Positions 14,982 through 23,764 of a DNA stretch of 30,679 bases are shown piece after piece. How positions within the stretch are numbered: the first letter of the stretch is position 1; each line of letters opens with the position of its first letter. This stretch comes from Hyphomicrobiales bacterium. Lineage in GTDB: Bacteria; Pseudomonadota; Alphaproteobacteria; Rhizobiales; Xanthobacteraceae. The stretch spans positions 1 to 30,679 of the forward strand of contig JACQTM010000372.1 of assembly GCA_016210825.1 (NCBI GenBank), read 5' to 3'. The position numbers and the translations under genes are program-made. Under the pieces are notes generated by a model. The model made no database searches, was not told the DNA's origin, and saw only the letters and a program-made list of their open reading frames with translations.

Positions 14982-15748
14982 CAGAACCGGTTCTTGCGCG
15001 CGCGAATCTCGGCAAATACTTCGGCGGGCTTCTTTCCCGCTAGGCCAACCGCAGCGGCAACTTCAGGCCGATCGGCTCGCAGGAACGGGTTCGCCTGCTT
15101 CTCGTCTCCGATGGTTACGGGAATCGTCGGCTCACGCGCCGCGCGTAGACGCTCGACCTGCGCGGCGCGTGCGGCGAGCCTCATGTTGTCGGACTCGATC
15201 GTCATGGCAAATTTGATGTTCGCCATCGTGTATTCATGGCCGCAATAGAACTCGGTGTCGTCAGGCAGCGCCCGCAGCTTGAGCAGCGAATTCCACATCA
15301 TCTCCGGCGTGCCTTCGATCACGCGCCCACAGCCGATGGAAAATAGCGTATCACCGACAAAGGCGATCTTGTCAGCGTCGAACATATAGGCGATGTGACC
15401 CGCCGTGTGACCCGGCGTCTCGATGACGCGACCGCACAAGTTCCCGACCTTCACGATATCCCCCTCGGCAACTCCAAGATCGACATCTGGAATGCTTGCC
15501 GCCTCCTTGCGTGGTGCGGTTACCCGGCATTTGTGACGCTTCTTCAGCTCGGAAATACCCGCGGTGTGGTCACTGTGGTGATGTGTCACTAAAATGTCGG
15601 TCAGCATCCAGCCGGTCCGCTCGAGGGCTTGTTCGATTGCCGCCGCCTCCGGCGCGTCGATCGAGGCGGTCGATCCGGTTGCCGGGTCTCGGAGCAGCAC
15701 ACCGAAATTGTCCTGCAGGCAGTTAAAGAGATAAGTCTTTGTCGTCAT
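14981..15748 (-). CDS. gloB: Hydroxyacylglutathione hydrolase (glyoxalase II)
   Basis: Metallo-beta-lactamase-fold thioesterase that hydrolyses S-D-lactoylglutathione to D-lactate and glutathione in methylglyoxal detoxification. It has 255 residues, the typical size. Metal ligands are visible: THHHSDH at 55-61, His114 in TPGHTAGH, Asp133 in FVGDTLF, and His171 in YCGHEYT. The C-terminal domain with EKQANPFLR is characteristic of glyoxalase II. The start at 15748 (MTTKTYLFNCLQDNFGVL) is set by family alignment; the frame extends to 15835 without homologous content. It is divergent from the methyltransferase gene and coupled to the DUF985 cupin. Confidence 0.95.
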   Translation of the reverse strand: MTTKTYLFNCLQDNFGVLLRDPATGSTASIDAPEAAAIEQALERTGWMLTDILVTHHHSDHTAGISELKKRHKCRVTAPRKEAASIPDVDLGVAEGDIVKVGNLCGRVIETPGHTAGHIAYMFDADKIAFVGDTLFSIGCGRVIEGTPEMMWNSLLKLRALPDDTEFYCGHEYTMANIKFAMTIESDNMRLAARAAQVERLRAAREPTIPVTIGDEKQANPFLRADRPEVAAAVGLAGKKPAEVFAEIRARKNRF

Positions 15749-15853
15749 ATCGTGCCCATCGCGCATTGGTGAGGGCCGCACGCTATCATGTCCACGCGCG
15801 GCCTTGCAGTGTAGTGCTGCCGCGCCAGCATGCATTTATGCTAGCTTGAACCG

Positions 15854-16597
15854 ATGTCCATGGACGTTGTTGATCTTCGTGATTTTTACGCCCATCGCCT
15901 TGGCGTTGTGGCCCGGCGCTTTATCGGACGCGGCATCCGATCGCGCTGGTCCGATACCGCGGGCTTGCGCCTACTTGGTATTGGCTACGCCACGCCTTAT
16001 CTCGGATTGTTTCGCGAGGAGGCGGAGCGTTGTCTTGCAATGATGCCAGCCGCGCAAGGAGTCGTGCGCTGGCCGTCGACGCGGCCGGCACTCGCGGCGC
16101 TTGTGGAGGAAACAGAACTGCCGCTGTCTGATGCCGCGGTGGATCGCGTGCTACTAGTCCATTCGTTGGAAATGTCCGACGATCCAGCGGCGCTATTGCG
16201 CGAAGTCTGGCGCGTGCTCACCGGTGGCGGGCGCCTGCTCGCGGTGGTGCCCAACCGGCGCGGATTGTGGGCGCGCATGGACACGACTCCGTTTGGACAC
16301 GGACGGCCTTATTCGCGTGCGCAGATCACGCAGCTCTTGCGCGAAACCTGGTTCACACCCAACGGCTGGGGTGAGGCGCTCTATGTGCCTCCTGCCGCGC
16401 GCGGATGGTTTCTGCGGTCGGCGGTGGCCTGGGAGCGCGCTGGCGCGACTATCTCGGCGCCATTTGCCGGCGTTCATATCGTAGAGGCGACCAAGCAGGT
16501 CTATCGCGCGCTTCCTGAGCGTCGTGAAAAGCGTCGTATCGTTCCGGCGCTCAAGCCGGTGCTTGCGCCGTCACCCGGTGGTGCCGCGCGCGCTTAA
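15854..16597 (+). CDS. Class I SAM-dependent methyltransferase, substrate unknown
   Basis: A 247-residue protein of the Methyltransf_11 type. The SAM-binding motif I is divergent (RLLGIGYATPYLGLF). The acidic segment DAAVDRVLLVHSLEMSDDP and the post-motif LLREVWRVLTGGGRLLAVVPN are clear. A basic, proline-containing tail follows (ERREKRRIVPALKPV). The arrangement divergent from gloB is, as I recall, common in Hyphomicrobiales, but the substrate is not known. The start may be at 15854 or at an in-frame ATG six bases later. It converges with the DUF4167 gene. Confidence 0.85.
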   Translation: MSMDVVDLRDFYAHRLGVVARRFIGRGIRSRWSDTAGLRLLGIGYATPYLGLFREEAERCLAMMPAAQGVVRWPSTRPALAALVEETELPLSDAAVDRVLLVHSLEMSDDPAALLREVWRVLTGGGRLLAVVPNRRGLWARMDTTPFGHGRPYSRAQITQLLRETWFTPNGWGEALYVPPAARGWFLRSAVAWERAGATISAPFAGVHIVEATKQVYRALPERREKRRIVPALKPVLAPSPGGAARA

Positions 16598-16638
16598 TCG
16601 GCCCGCGGGCAAGCAGAACCCGCTGGGAAATTCTTGGA

Positions 16639-17475
16639 TCACTCGTTGGTCGGTTGCGGACCGGTCGGTGGTGGCACAACAGCCGGCCCGTCATCGTCTG
16701 CTTCATCGCTTTCGAAATTCTGTTGACCGCCCTGGAGATCGGGACGTGGACCTCGATGGTGACGCCGCCGCCGGCGATGCAGCGAGAATCGATCGGATTG
16801 ATTGTCATAACCGTTGGGGCCGTAACCTTGTTGCGATTGCGGCTGCGGGACACCGGTGATGAAGGACGGTAACCCCCCGACATCACCGCTTTGCGCACCT
16901 TGTTGTGGCTGCTGGCCTTGATTATCGCGTGGCTGGTGTTGCTGCTGCGGCTGGTTTTGATGTGGCGGTTGGCTTTGTTGTTGTGGTTGCTGTGGTTGCT
17001 GTGGTTGGTGTTGCTGGTGCGGACGGTGCTGATGCGACTGATGATGTTGATGCTCGCGCGGCTGATATTGCTGGTGATCGCGCGGCGGATAAGGCTGCTG
17101 GTCGCGAAAATCACGTTGCGGCATGTGCGGCTCGCCCTGAGCAGGGTGTCCTTCGTCGCCGTCGTCGAAATTTTCCTCGTTGCGAATCTCGCCACCGCCG
17201 CCTTCAGGCCGATAAAACGGCTGACTTTGGCGAAATTGCTCCTGCGCCGCAGCGATCATGCGAAAATAGTGCTCGGCATGCTGATAGTAGTTTTCGGCGG
17301 CCACCGGATCGCCGGAGGCTTGCGCATCGCGTGCGAGCTGGACGTATTTTTCCGCGATGTGAGACGCTGTTCCGCGGATCTTTACATCGGGCCCATTCGA
17401 CTCGTAGACCCGCGTCATCGGATTGTGGTTTTTGCGGTTGCGTCCCCGCATGCGCTTGTTCTGACCGTTTCTCAT
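16639..17475 (-). CDS. DUF4167 protein with Gln/His-rich low-complexity region
   Basis: A 278-residue protein of the DUF4167 family, typical of alphaproteobacteria and usually near prmC and prfA, as here. The conserved part is the N-terminus: basic residues (NKRMRGRNRK) and VYESNGPDVKIRGTASHIAE, then KYVQLARDAQASGDPVAAEN and YYQHAEHYFRMI, about residues 1-80. Residues 113-195 are dominated by Gln, His and Pro (QQPQQPQQQ), then a short Arg/His cluster (RRRRRHHRG) and an acidic tail. The basic N-terminus suggests nucleic-acid or ribosome contact, but this is inference. The long low-complexity tract is probably disordered. A 483-nt gap separates it from prmC. Confidence 0.87.
   Translation of the reverse strand: MRNGQNKRMRGRNRKNHNPMTRVYESNGPDVKIRGTASHIAEKYVQLARDAQASGDPVAAENYYQHAEHYFRMIAAAQEQFRQSQPFYRPEGGGGEIRNEENFDDGDEGHPAQGEPHMPQRDFRDQQPYPPRDHQQYQPREHQHHQSHQHRPHQQHQPQQPQQPQQQSQPPHQNQPQQQHQPRDNQGQQPQQGAQSGDVGGLPSFITGVPQPQSQQGYGPNGYDNQSDRFSLHRRRRRHHRGPRPDLQGGQQNFESDEADDDGPAVVPPPTGPQPTNE
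16890..17139 (-). repeat. CAG/CAN-rich low-complexity coding tract
   Basis: The DNA encoding residues 113-195 of the DUF4167 protein is made of imperfect CAG, CAA, CAC and CCG codon runs. On the plus strand these appear as repeated gtggttgctg and ttgctggtg words. Such tracts tend to vary in length between strains by slippage or unequal exchange. The mixed codons suggest the protein composition, not the DNA repeat, is what has been kept. Confidence 0.7.
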
Positions 17476-17958
17476 GATTCGCCTATTGTCGACCTTTGCT
17501 TTATCGGCGGCATTGTGCCGACCGATGTTTCACTCAAACCAACTCGTATTCCGCCCTCATCGCACGCACGCCAGAACTTAGGCTCTGCCCGCGTCGGGAA
17601 TAAAGCCACATCATGGCTCGTCACCTGATGACTGCCTTTTGTGTTGCGATAGCCGTAACAACCCCTTGGCGCGGGCATACCGCACCGTGCTCATCCGAGG
17701 TTGGTTGCTTGTCAAATGTTTCGTTTAGACGATGCGCCCAACCGGTGAAGCATCCCGATACAAATCGGTATATCCGTTTTTAATCGTCTGACCCGGCCGT
17801 TACCGTTCGCTCGTCCGTACCGCTTGCCACACGGAACCTTGCTCCGGGCTTCTTTTTGCGGCACGGCCCTCGTCACGGGTCGTTTTCGTAGTCCGGAAGC
17901 TAGTACCTCTTGCTCAATAATCCAAGCGATTTTTTGACCTGCCGGCATTGCCGGAAAA
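17476..17958. other. 483-nt gap between prmC and DUF4167, content unexplained
   Basis: No convincing gene in any frame. Short frames exist (minus 17472-17678, and the tail of minus 17712-18275), but their composition looks non-coding and they resemble nothing I know. A short palindrome (CCGGCATTGCCGG) lies just after the prmC stop but is not followed by a T-run on the minus strand, so it is not a standard terminator. The stretch presumably holds the leader and promoter of the DUF4167 gene. Confidence 0.4.
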
Positions 17959-18837
17959 TCATGGCCGGGCAACCAACGCGCGCGGGATACCGGCAAGGTC
18001 GGGGCATGCCGGGTTCTGCGGCCACAGACCTGCACCAAGCAGAAGATCGCAAACCGCCTGCGCTTGCCCGACGCCGAGTTCAAGGACCAATACCCCGCGC
18101 GGCGTGAGAAGCCGTCGCGCGTCGGCGGCGATGAACCGGTAACTCGTAAGCCCATCTTCGCCGCCGTCGAGTGCAAGCAGCGGGTCATGGTTGCGGACTT
18201 CAGGCGCAAGGGCGGCAATGTCGGCATGCGCAATGTAGGGTGGATTTGACACCACGAGATCGAATCCCCCGGCAAGCGCCGTGCCGAAATCGCAAACGGT
18301 AAAATACGTCCGCCCGTTCAACCCGAAACGTCGGGCATTGTCGCGTGCGGTTACGATAGCTTCGTGGGCGACATCGGTTGCTACGCCTTTGGCGAACGGC
18401 AATTCCATCAACAACGCCAGCAGCAGTGCGCCGGTTCCGGTGCCGAGATCAGCGATTCGCAACGGCCGGCTGCGCCCGCCGTCTTGATCGATCGCAGCAA
18501 GAGCTGCTTCGACAACGGTCTCTGTTTCGGGCCGCGGCACCAAGGTCGCAGCCGATAGCGAAAGCGGCAGACCCCAGAATTCCTTCGTACCGATAATGCG
18601 TGCAACCGGCTCGCGAGCGAGCCGGCGCGCGGCGAGTTGGGCGATAGCGTTTACGTCATTCGCGTCAATCGTGCGACTCGTGGCGACAAGATGAGCATGA
18701 TCGAGGCAAAGTGCGTGACCGATAAGAATGCGAGCGTCGAGTTCCGCCGATTCGACACCTTGACGACGGAAAGATTGCGCCAGTGTGCGCCGTGCATCAG
18801 CAATGGTCACGCCAGGTGTAAGTACCGCGACGGTCAT
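17959..18837 (-). CDS. prmC: Peptide chain release factor N5-glutamine methyltransferase
   Basis: Transfers a methyl group from S-adenosylmethionine to the glutamine of the GGQ motif of release factors, raising termination efficiency. It has 292 residues, normal length. The N-terminal helical domain includes ARILIGHAL and EPVARIIGTKEFWGLPL. The Rossmann domain has PRPETETVVEAAL, motif I ADLGTGTGALLLALL (129-143) and the catalytic VVSNPPYIA (NPPY at 198-201). Its ATG overlaps the end of prfA (18834-18837), so enzyme and substrate are translationally coupled. This is a classic arrangement. Confidence 0.95.
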   Translation of the reverse strand: MTVAVLTPGVTIADARRTLAQSFRRQGVESAELDARILIGHALCLDHAHLVATSRTIDANDVNAIAQLAARRLAREPVARIIGTKEFWGLPLSLSAATLVPRPETETVVEAALAAIDQDGGRSRPLRIADLGTGTGALLLALLMELPFAKGVATDVAHEAIVTARDNARRFGLNGRTYFTVCDFGTALAGGFDLVVSNPPYIAHADIAALAPEVRNHDPLLALDGGEDGLTSYRFIAADARRLLTPRGVLVLELGVGQAQAVCDLLLGAGLWPQNPACPDLAGIPRALVARP

Positions 18838-19916
18838 GCGGGGGCGTCGTCCTGCGCGGCGAGCAAGGCCGCCTGATTCTCGGTCACAAGCGCGTTAATG
18901 ATCTCGCCCAACGCTTCGCCCTCGATGATCTGCGGCAATTTGTAGAGCGTCATGTTAATGCGGTGATCAGTCACGCGTCCTTGCGGGAAATTGTAGGTGC
19001 GAATGCGTTCAGAGCGGTCGCCTGATCCGATCTGGCCGCGCCGTTCGGCGGCACGTTCGGCATCGAGCCGGGCGCGCTCGGCATCATAGAGTTTGGTACG
19101 AAGCAGCGCCATCGCCTTTGCGCGATTCTTGTGCTGCGATCGGTCTTCCTGCACCGCTACGACGATCCCGCTCGGGATATGGGTGATGCGGATGGCGGAC
19201 TCGGTCTTGTTGACGTGCTGACCGCCGGCGCCGCCGGCGCGCATTGTATCGATCCGCAGATCGGCCTCATTGATCGCGAGATCGACATCTTCGGCTTCCG
19301 GCAACACGGCGACGGTCGCGGCCGAGGTATGAATGCGTCCTGAAGCTTCTGTTTGCGGGACGCGTTGGACGCGGTGTACGCCGGACTCGAATTTGAGCTT
19401 GGCGAAAGCGCCGCGGCCGCGGATCTCGGCGATGATTTCCTTATATCCGCCCATGGTGCCTTCGCTGATCGAGATCACCTCGACCTTCCAGCCCTGTGTC
19501 GCCGCGTAGCGCTCATACATCCGGAAAAGGTCGCCGGCAAAAAGCGAGGCCTCGTCACCGCCGGTACCGGCACGGATTTCGAGAATGACGTTACGCTCAT
19601 CCATTGCGTCTTTCGGAATCAAATGGAGGCGAATCCGCTGTTCGAGCGCATCGCGTTGCTGCGAAAGTGCCGATTTTTCCGCCTCGGCGATGTTACACAT
19701 TTCCGCTTCGGTCGCGGGATCGGATAACAACGCCTCGATCCCATTCAGTTCGGCGCATACCGTGCGGTAAGCCTTGATCGTCTCCACGATCGGTCCAAGT
19801 TCGGCGAATTCGCGTGAAAGCTTTACGTAAGTCTCACTCGCTAATTGCCCAGACAGCTCGGCTTCGACGGCGGCATGGCGCGCGAGCAGGATATCGAGTT
19901 TGGTTTCAGGCAGCAT
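18834..19916 (-). CDS. prfA: Peptide chain release factor 1
   Basis: Recognises UAA and UAG stop codons and triggers peptide release on the ribosome. It has 360 residues, standard length. The stop-codon-reading tripeptide region reads PQTEASGRIHTSAAT, with PQT at 187-189 in place of the usual PAT or PVT, an allowed PxT form. The catalytic RAGGAGGQHVNKTESAIR places GGQ at 231-233, so Gln233 is the expected PrmC target. The C-terminus contains RSERIRTYNFPQGRVTDHRI. It starts six nt after the ptsP stop and overlaps prmC, forming a ptsP-prfA-prmC operon. Confidence 0.97.
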   Translation of the reverse strand: MLPETKLDILLARHAAVEAELSGQLASETYVKLSREFAELGPIVETIKAYRTVCAELNGIEALLSDPATEAEMCNIAEAEKSALSQQRDALEQRIRLHLIPKDAMDERNVILEIRAGTGGDEASLFAGDLFRMYERYAATQGWKVEVISISEGTMGGYKEIIAEIRGRGAFAKLKFESGVHRVQRVPQTEASGRIHTSAATVAVLPEAEDVDLAINEADLRIDTMRAGGAGGQHVNKTESAIRITHIPSGIVVAVQEDRSQHKNRAKAMALLRTKLYDAERARLDAERAAERRGQIGSGDRSERIRTYNFPQGRVTDHRINMTLYKLPQIIEGEALGEIINALVTENQAALLAAQDDAPA

Positions 19917-19922
19917 TGACGG

Positions 19923-22190
19923 TCAGACCTGGAGACCTTCCGCCGACGCGAAGGCTTGCAGCCGCGCGCGGATCGGAATGCGGCTGGATGGATTGTCGAT
20001 CATCGGGCGTAAGATCTCTGCTGCTTTGGCGGCATCGAGGTCGAGCAGCATCGCCTTGACCGGACCCATTGCCGAGGGCGCAAGCGAGAGCGAGCGATAT
20101 CCGATGGCAACGAGAGCCAGCGCCCCAACAGGATCAGAAGCAAGCTCACCGCACAATGTCACGAGTTTACCGTGCTTGCCGCCTTTGTCCGCAATTTCGT
20201 GCAGCGCGCGCAGCAGCGGCGGCGAGAGTGGATCGAAACGGTTGGCAACCCGTGCATTGCCGCGGTCCACTGCGTAGAGGAATTGCAATAGGTCATTCGA
20301 TCCGACCGAGAGAAAATCGACGCGGGCGAACATTTCGTCGAGTTGATATAACAGCGATGGCACCTCGACCATGGCACCGATTTCCATGCGCTCGGGTAGT
20401 ACGTGGCCGTGGCGGCGTAAATGAGTGAGTTCGTGCTCAACCATCGCTTTTGCCTGATCGAACTCGTGGCACATCGCGATCATCGGAAACATCAAACGCA
20501 AAGTGCGGCCGCTCGCGGCTTGCAAGAGCGCGCGCAGTTGACTGCGCATGAGCCCGGGTCGATCGAGGCCGAGGCGGATGGCGCGCCATCCCATTGCCGG
20601 GTTTTCCTCCTCATAGGCGCGCATATAGGGCAGCACTTTATCGCCGCCGATATCGAGGGTACGAAACGTCACCGGCTTGTCGCCGGCGGCATCGAGCACT
20701 GCGCGATAGAGGGAGAGCTGCTCGCTAATGCGCGGGAAAGCGGTCGCCACCATGAACTGCAACTCGGTCCGGAATAGCCCAATGCCCGCAGCACCTGTGT
20801 CTTGGATATGCGGTAGGTCGACGATGAGGCCTGCATTGATCATCAGATCTACCGTTTGACCGTCCTTGGTTACGCATGGTTTATCGCGCAGCGCTTGGTA
20901 TTGCGCCTGGCGGCGGGCGCGCAATCGTACGCGCTCGGCATAAGCGTTTTCGATATCGGTCGGCGGCCGAAGATGAATATCGCCGGTGGCGCCATCAACA
21001 ATGATGGCGTCGCCGGGTTCGACAAGGCTTGGAGCGTTGGCAATCTCGCCAACCGCTGGAATTCCAAGCGCGCGCGCGACGATGGTAACGTGGGAGGTCG
21101 GACCACCCTCCTCGAGCACCAGCCCGCGCAGTCGTTTACGGTCGTAATCGAGCAACGCCGCCGGCCCCATCATGCGTGCGACAAGGATGGCATTTTCCGG
21201 CAATTGGTCGCGCGCCGGCGCATGATTGACGCCCATCAATTGCCGCATCAGGCGGTTGGCGAGATCGTCGAGGTCATGCAGGCGTTCGCGCAAGTATGGA
21301 TCGGTCTGACGCAGCATGCGCGCGCGGGTATCGGATTGCACACGCTCGACACCCGCCTCTGCCGTTAAGCCTGTCATCACGGCTTCGCGCATGCGGTGCA
21401 GCCACCCACGGTCATGGGCAAACATGCGATAGGCTTCGAGCACGTCGCGATGCTCGCCGCCGTCCGCCACATCGCCGCGTTCGAGCATGTCGTCCACATC
21501 GGCGCGCAAGGTGGCGATGGCCGCATCGAGCCGCCCCAGCTCCTTCTGCACGTCGTCGGCGATAACATTGGTGATCGTGACCCGCGGCTCATGCAACACC
21601 ACATGACCAAGCGCGATTCCATCCGACAGCGCTACGCCTTCGAGGTGGAGATGAGGGCGAATCGCGGGCTCGGCACCCGGCCGCGCCAGTGCAGCAAGCT
21701 CGCCCGAGGCGATCATTTCCGCGAGTACCATCGCGGTCGTCTGCAGCGCCTCGACTTCTTCCTCGGAATAGGTGCGGTGCGCGCGGTTCTGCACCACCAA
21801 GACGCCGAGTGTGTTGCCGGCGCGCAGCACCGGCACGCCAAGGAACGAGTGGTAAATCTCTTCGCCTGTTTCCGGCCGATAGGAGAATGCCGGATGCGAC
21901 TGGGCGTCAGAGAGGTTGATCGGCTGAGCTTCGCTCGCCACGAGGCCGACGAGACCCTCGTCGGCGCGCATCACGGTCTGGTGGACGGCTTCGCGCTTGA
22001 GGCCCTCGGTTGCGTACAGTTCGAGTGTGCCGTCTACGCGCAGGACGTAGCACGAGCACACCTCCGCCACCATGTTGGCAGCGATCAGCACAACGACTTT
22101 GTCGAGGCGTTCCTGCGCGCTGACCGGCTCCGCCATAACTTCGCGAAGCCGGCGTAACAGCACGCGCGGACCGCCAAGTGCGCCACGCAT
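19923..22190 (-). CDS. ptsP: PTS enzyme I of the nitrogen system (EINtr), GAF-fused
   Basis: Autophosphorylates from phosphoenolpyruvate and passes the phosphate to NPr, starting the regulatory nitrogen PTS, which senses glutamine and alpha-ketoglutarate rather than importing sugar. It has 755 residues. An N-terminal GAF domain covers about 15-165. The PTS EI N-terminal and phosphohistidine domains contain GGPTSHVTIVARALGIPAVG, with His367 the phosphorylated residue. The PEP-binding barrel follows with GIGLFRTELQFM, FRTLDIGGDK, VEVPSLLYQLD, DFLSVGSNDL, and Cys680 in LCGELASDPVGA. The GAF fusion distinguishes EINtr from sugar-PTS EI. It lies six nt before prfA. Confidence 0.95.
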   Translation of the reverse strand: MRGALGGPRVLLRRLREVMAEPVSAQERLDKVVVLIAANMVAEVCSCYVLRVDGTLELYATEGLKREAVHQTVMRADEGLVGLVASEAQPINLSDAQSHPAFSYRPETGEEIYHSFLGVPVLRAGNTLGVLVVQNRAHRTYSEEEVEALQTTAMVLAEMIASGELAALARPGAEPAIRPHLHLEGVALSDGIALGHVVLHEPRVTITNVIADDVQKELGRLDAAIATLRADVDDMLERGDVADGGEHRDVLEAYRMFAHDRGWLHRMREAVMTGLTAEAGVERVQSDTRARMLRQTDPYLRERLHDLDDLANRLMRQLMGVNHAPARDQLPENAILVARMMGPAALLDYDRKRLRGLVLEEGGPTSHVTIVARALGIPAVGEIANAPSLVEPGDAIIVDGATGDIHLRPPTDIENAYAERVRLRARRQAQYQALRDKPCVTKDGQTVDLMINAGLIVDLPHIQDTGAAGIGLFRTELQFMVATAFPRISEQLSLYRAVLDAAGDKPVTFRTLDIGGDKVLPYMRAYEEENPAMGWRAIRLGLDRPGLMRSQLRALLQAASGRTLRLMFPMIAMCHEFDQAKAMVEHELTHLRRHGHVLPERMEIGAMVEVPSLLYQLDEMFARVDFLSVGSNDLLQFLYAVDRGNARVANRFDPLSPPLLRALHEIADKGGKHGKLVTLCGELASDPVGALALVAIGYRSLSLAPSAMGPVKAMLLDLDAAKAAEILRPMIDNPSSRIPIRARLQAFASAEGLQV

Positions 22191-22260
22191 GGCGTCGATT
22201 CCTTAAGTTCGCATGGGGTCCGCTGCCTGCTCACGGACCAGTCTCGTCACAGGATTGGCG

Positions 22261-22282
22261 CGCGGGTGCCGGATTACCCGCG
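22261..22282. repeat. Hairpin in the lysC-ptsP gap
   Basis: CGCGGGT and ACCCGCG form a perfect 7-bp stem with an 8-nt loop. It lies between the lysC stop (22377) and the ptsP start (22190). No T-run follows on the minus strand, so if it acts on transcription it is not a standard intrinsic terminator. The rest of this 186-nt gap shows nothing else I can name. Confidence 0.3.
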
Positions 22283-22376
22283 GCGGCTGCCCATCAACGG
22301 CTATAGCGAATGCACCATGCAAACCGCAAGCCAAACGACCTGCGCTGAGTCCAATTCTGGGCGTAATTCCGACCGC

Positions 22377-23633
22377 TTAGGCCTTATCCAATCCGTATAG
22401 CGAATGCAGCGTACGCACGGCGAGTTCGGTATAGGCGGCGTCGATCAGCACCGAGAACTTGATCTCCGAGGTGGTAATGGCGCGAATATTGATGTTGCGG
22501 GAGGCCAGCGCCCGGAAGGCTTCGGCAGCGACGCCTGCATGGCTGCGCATGCCAATACCGATAACCGAGATCTTCGCGACATCAGTCGCACCATCGAGCC
22601 GCTGGTAGCCAATCGCGGCCTTGGCCTTGCCAATGGCTTCCATGGCCCGCTGATAGTCCGCCGACGGGACGGTGAATGTCAGATCCGTCGTTTTCCCGTC
22701 GGCGGAGACGTTCTGCACGATCATGTCCACATTGATACTGCTTTCAGCGAGTGGGACGAAAATAGCCGCCGCGACGCCCGGTTTGTCGGCGACTTGCCGG
22801 ATCGAGATCTGAGCTTCGTCCTTGGAGAAGGCGATGCCGGTGACAACATGCTGTTCCACGATATCCTCCTCGCCGCAAATGAGCGTTCCGGGCGGCTGAT
22901 TGGCGTAAGGGTCGATATCTTCCGGCTTGTCGAAGCTGGAGCGTACGAAAATCCGCACTTTGTGCACCATGCCGAGCTCGACCGAGCGGACCTGCAGCAC
23001 CTTGGCGCCGAGCGAAGCAAATTCCAGCATTTCCTCGAAGGCGATTTTTTCGAGACGTCGCGCCTTCGGCACGACGCGCGGATCAGACGTATAGACGCCG
23101 TCCACGTCGGTATAGATGTCGCAGCGGTCGGCCATGATTGCGCCGGCAACGGCCACGGCCGAAGTGTCCGAGCCGCCCCTGCCGAGCGTCGTGATCCGGC
23201 CAGTCTCCTTGTGGATGCCCTGGAATCCGGTGATGACGGCAACTTCCTTGCGCTCCTTGAAGCGCCTGACGATTTCGGCGCCATTGATATCAAGAATGCG
23301 CGCGGCACCATGCGCATTGCTGGTCAGAATAGGTAATTGCCAGCCTTGCCAGGACCGTGCGACCACTCCCAGATCTTGCAAGACGATGGCCAGGAGGCCG
23401 GCGCTTACCTGTTCGCCCGAGGCCACGATCGCGTCGTATTCCCTTGCGTCGTGTAAAGCCGCCGCCTCACCGCACCATTCGATCAGCCGGTTGGTGGTCC
23501 CCGCCATGGCGGAGACGACGACGGCGATTTCATGACCGGCATCGACCTCGCGTTTGACGTGACGCGCAACGTTACGGATGTGGTCAATATCAGCGACGGA
23601 GGTTCCGCCGAATTTCATTACCAGGCGGGACAT
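22377..23633 (-). CDS. lysC: Aspartate kinase
   Basis: Phosphorylates aspartate, the first step toward lysine, threonine, methionine and isoleucine. It has 418 residues from MSRLVMKFGGTSVADIDHIR. KFGGTSV at 7-13 is the kinase signature, and VASGEQVSAGLLA, TTLGRGGSDTSAVA and DIYTDVDGVYTSDPRV are all present. Two ACT regulatory domains follow (VTGIAFSKDEAQISIRQVAD, and AKISVIGIGMRSHAGVAAEA), so feedback inhibition by lysine and/or threonine is expected. The start at 23633 is set by homology; an extension to 23729 has no family content. It lies upstream of ptsP with a 186-nt gap, so it may have separate transcription. Confidence 0.95.
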   Translation of the reverse strand: MSRLVMKFGGTSVADIDHIRNVARHVKREVDAGHEIAVVVSAMAGTTNRLIEWCGEAAALHDAREYDAIVASGEQVSAGLLAIVLQDLGVVARSWQGWQLPILTSNAHGAARILDINGAEIVRRFKERKEVAVITGFQGIHKETGRITTLGRGGSDTSAVAVAGAIMADRCDIYTDVDGVYTSDPRVVPKARRLEKIAFEEMLEFASLGAKVLQVRSVELGMVHKVRIFVRSSFDKPEDIDPYANQPPGTLICGEEDIVEQHVVTGIAFSKDEAQISIRQVADKPGVAAAIFVPLAESSINVDMIVQNVSADGKTTDLTFTVPSADYQRAMEAIGKAKAAIGYQRLDGATDVAKISVIGIGMRSHAGVAAEAFRALASRNINIRAITTSEIKFSVLIDAAYTELAVRTLHSLYGLDKA

Positions 23634-23707
23634 GAGCGGCTGCGGGACCCTGCAAGACGACGGAAACGCCGGGAACGCACGCGCGCGCCGGCGGCAAAAC
23701 GCGCGTA

Positions 23708-23736
23708 TACATAACGGCGAGGTGAGCAAGCCGCAA
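23708..23736 (-). promoter_or_regulatory. Candidate promoter for lysC
   Basis: On the minus strand, TTGCGG (23736-23731) and TATGTA (23713-23708) are separated by 17 nt, about 75 nt before the lysC ATG. The spacing is ideal but both hexamers match only about half of the sigma-70 consensus. The position, in the short gap after the TRAP operon, is sensible. Confidence 0.28.
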
Positions 23737-23764
23737 CCAGAACTGGACTGTCGCCGGCCGCCGG

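Noticed and set aside
16891..17628. A 245-residue plus-strand open frame with a very hydrophobic, Leu/Trp-rich N-terminus
   Set aside because: It is the antisense reading of the Gln/His-rich tract of the DUF4167 gene (CAG read as CTG, CAA as TTG), with no family resemblance and an unnatural composition.
17942..17954. Palindrome just after the prmC stop as an intrinsic terminator
   Set aside because: On the minus strand it is followed by an A-run, not a T-run, so it does not have terminator form.
17712..18275. A 187-residue minus-strand open frame overlapping the end of prmC
   Set aside because: More than half lies in another frame of prmC, whose conserved C-terminus is clear. The remainder in the gap has no coding character or recognisable motif.
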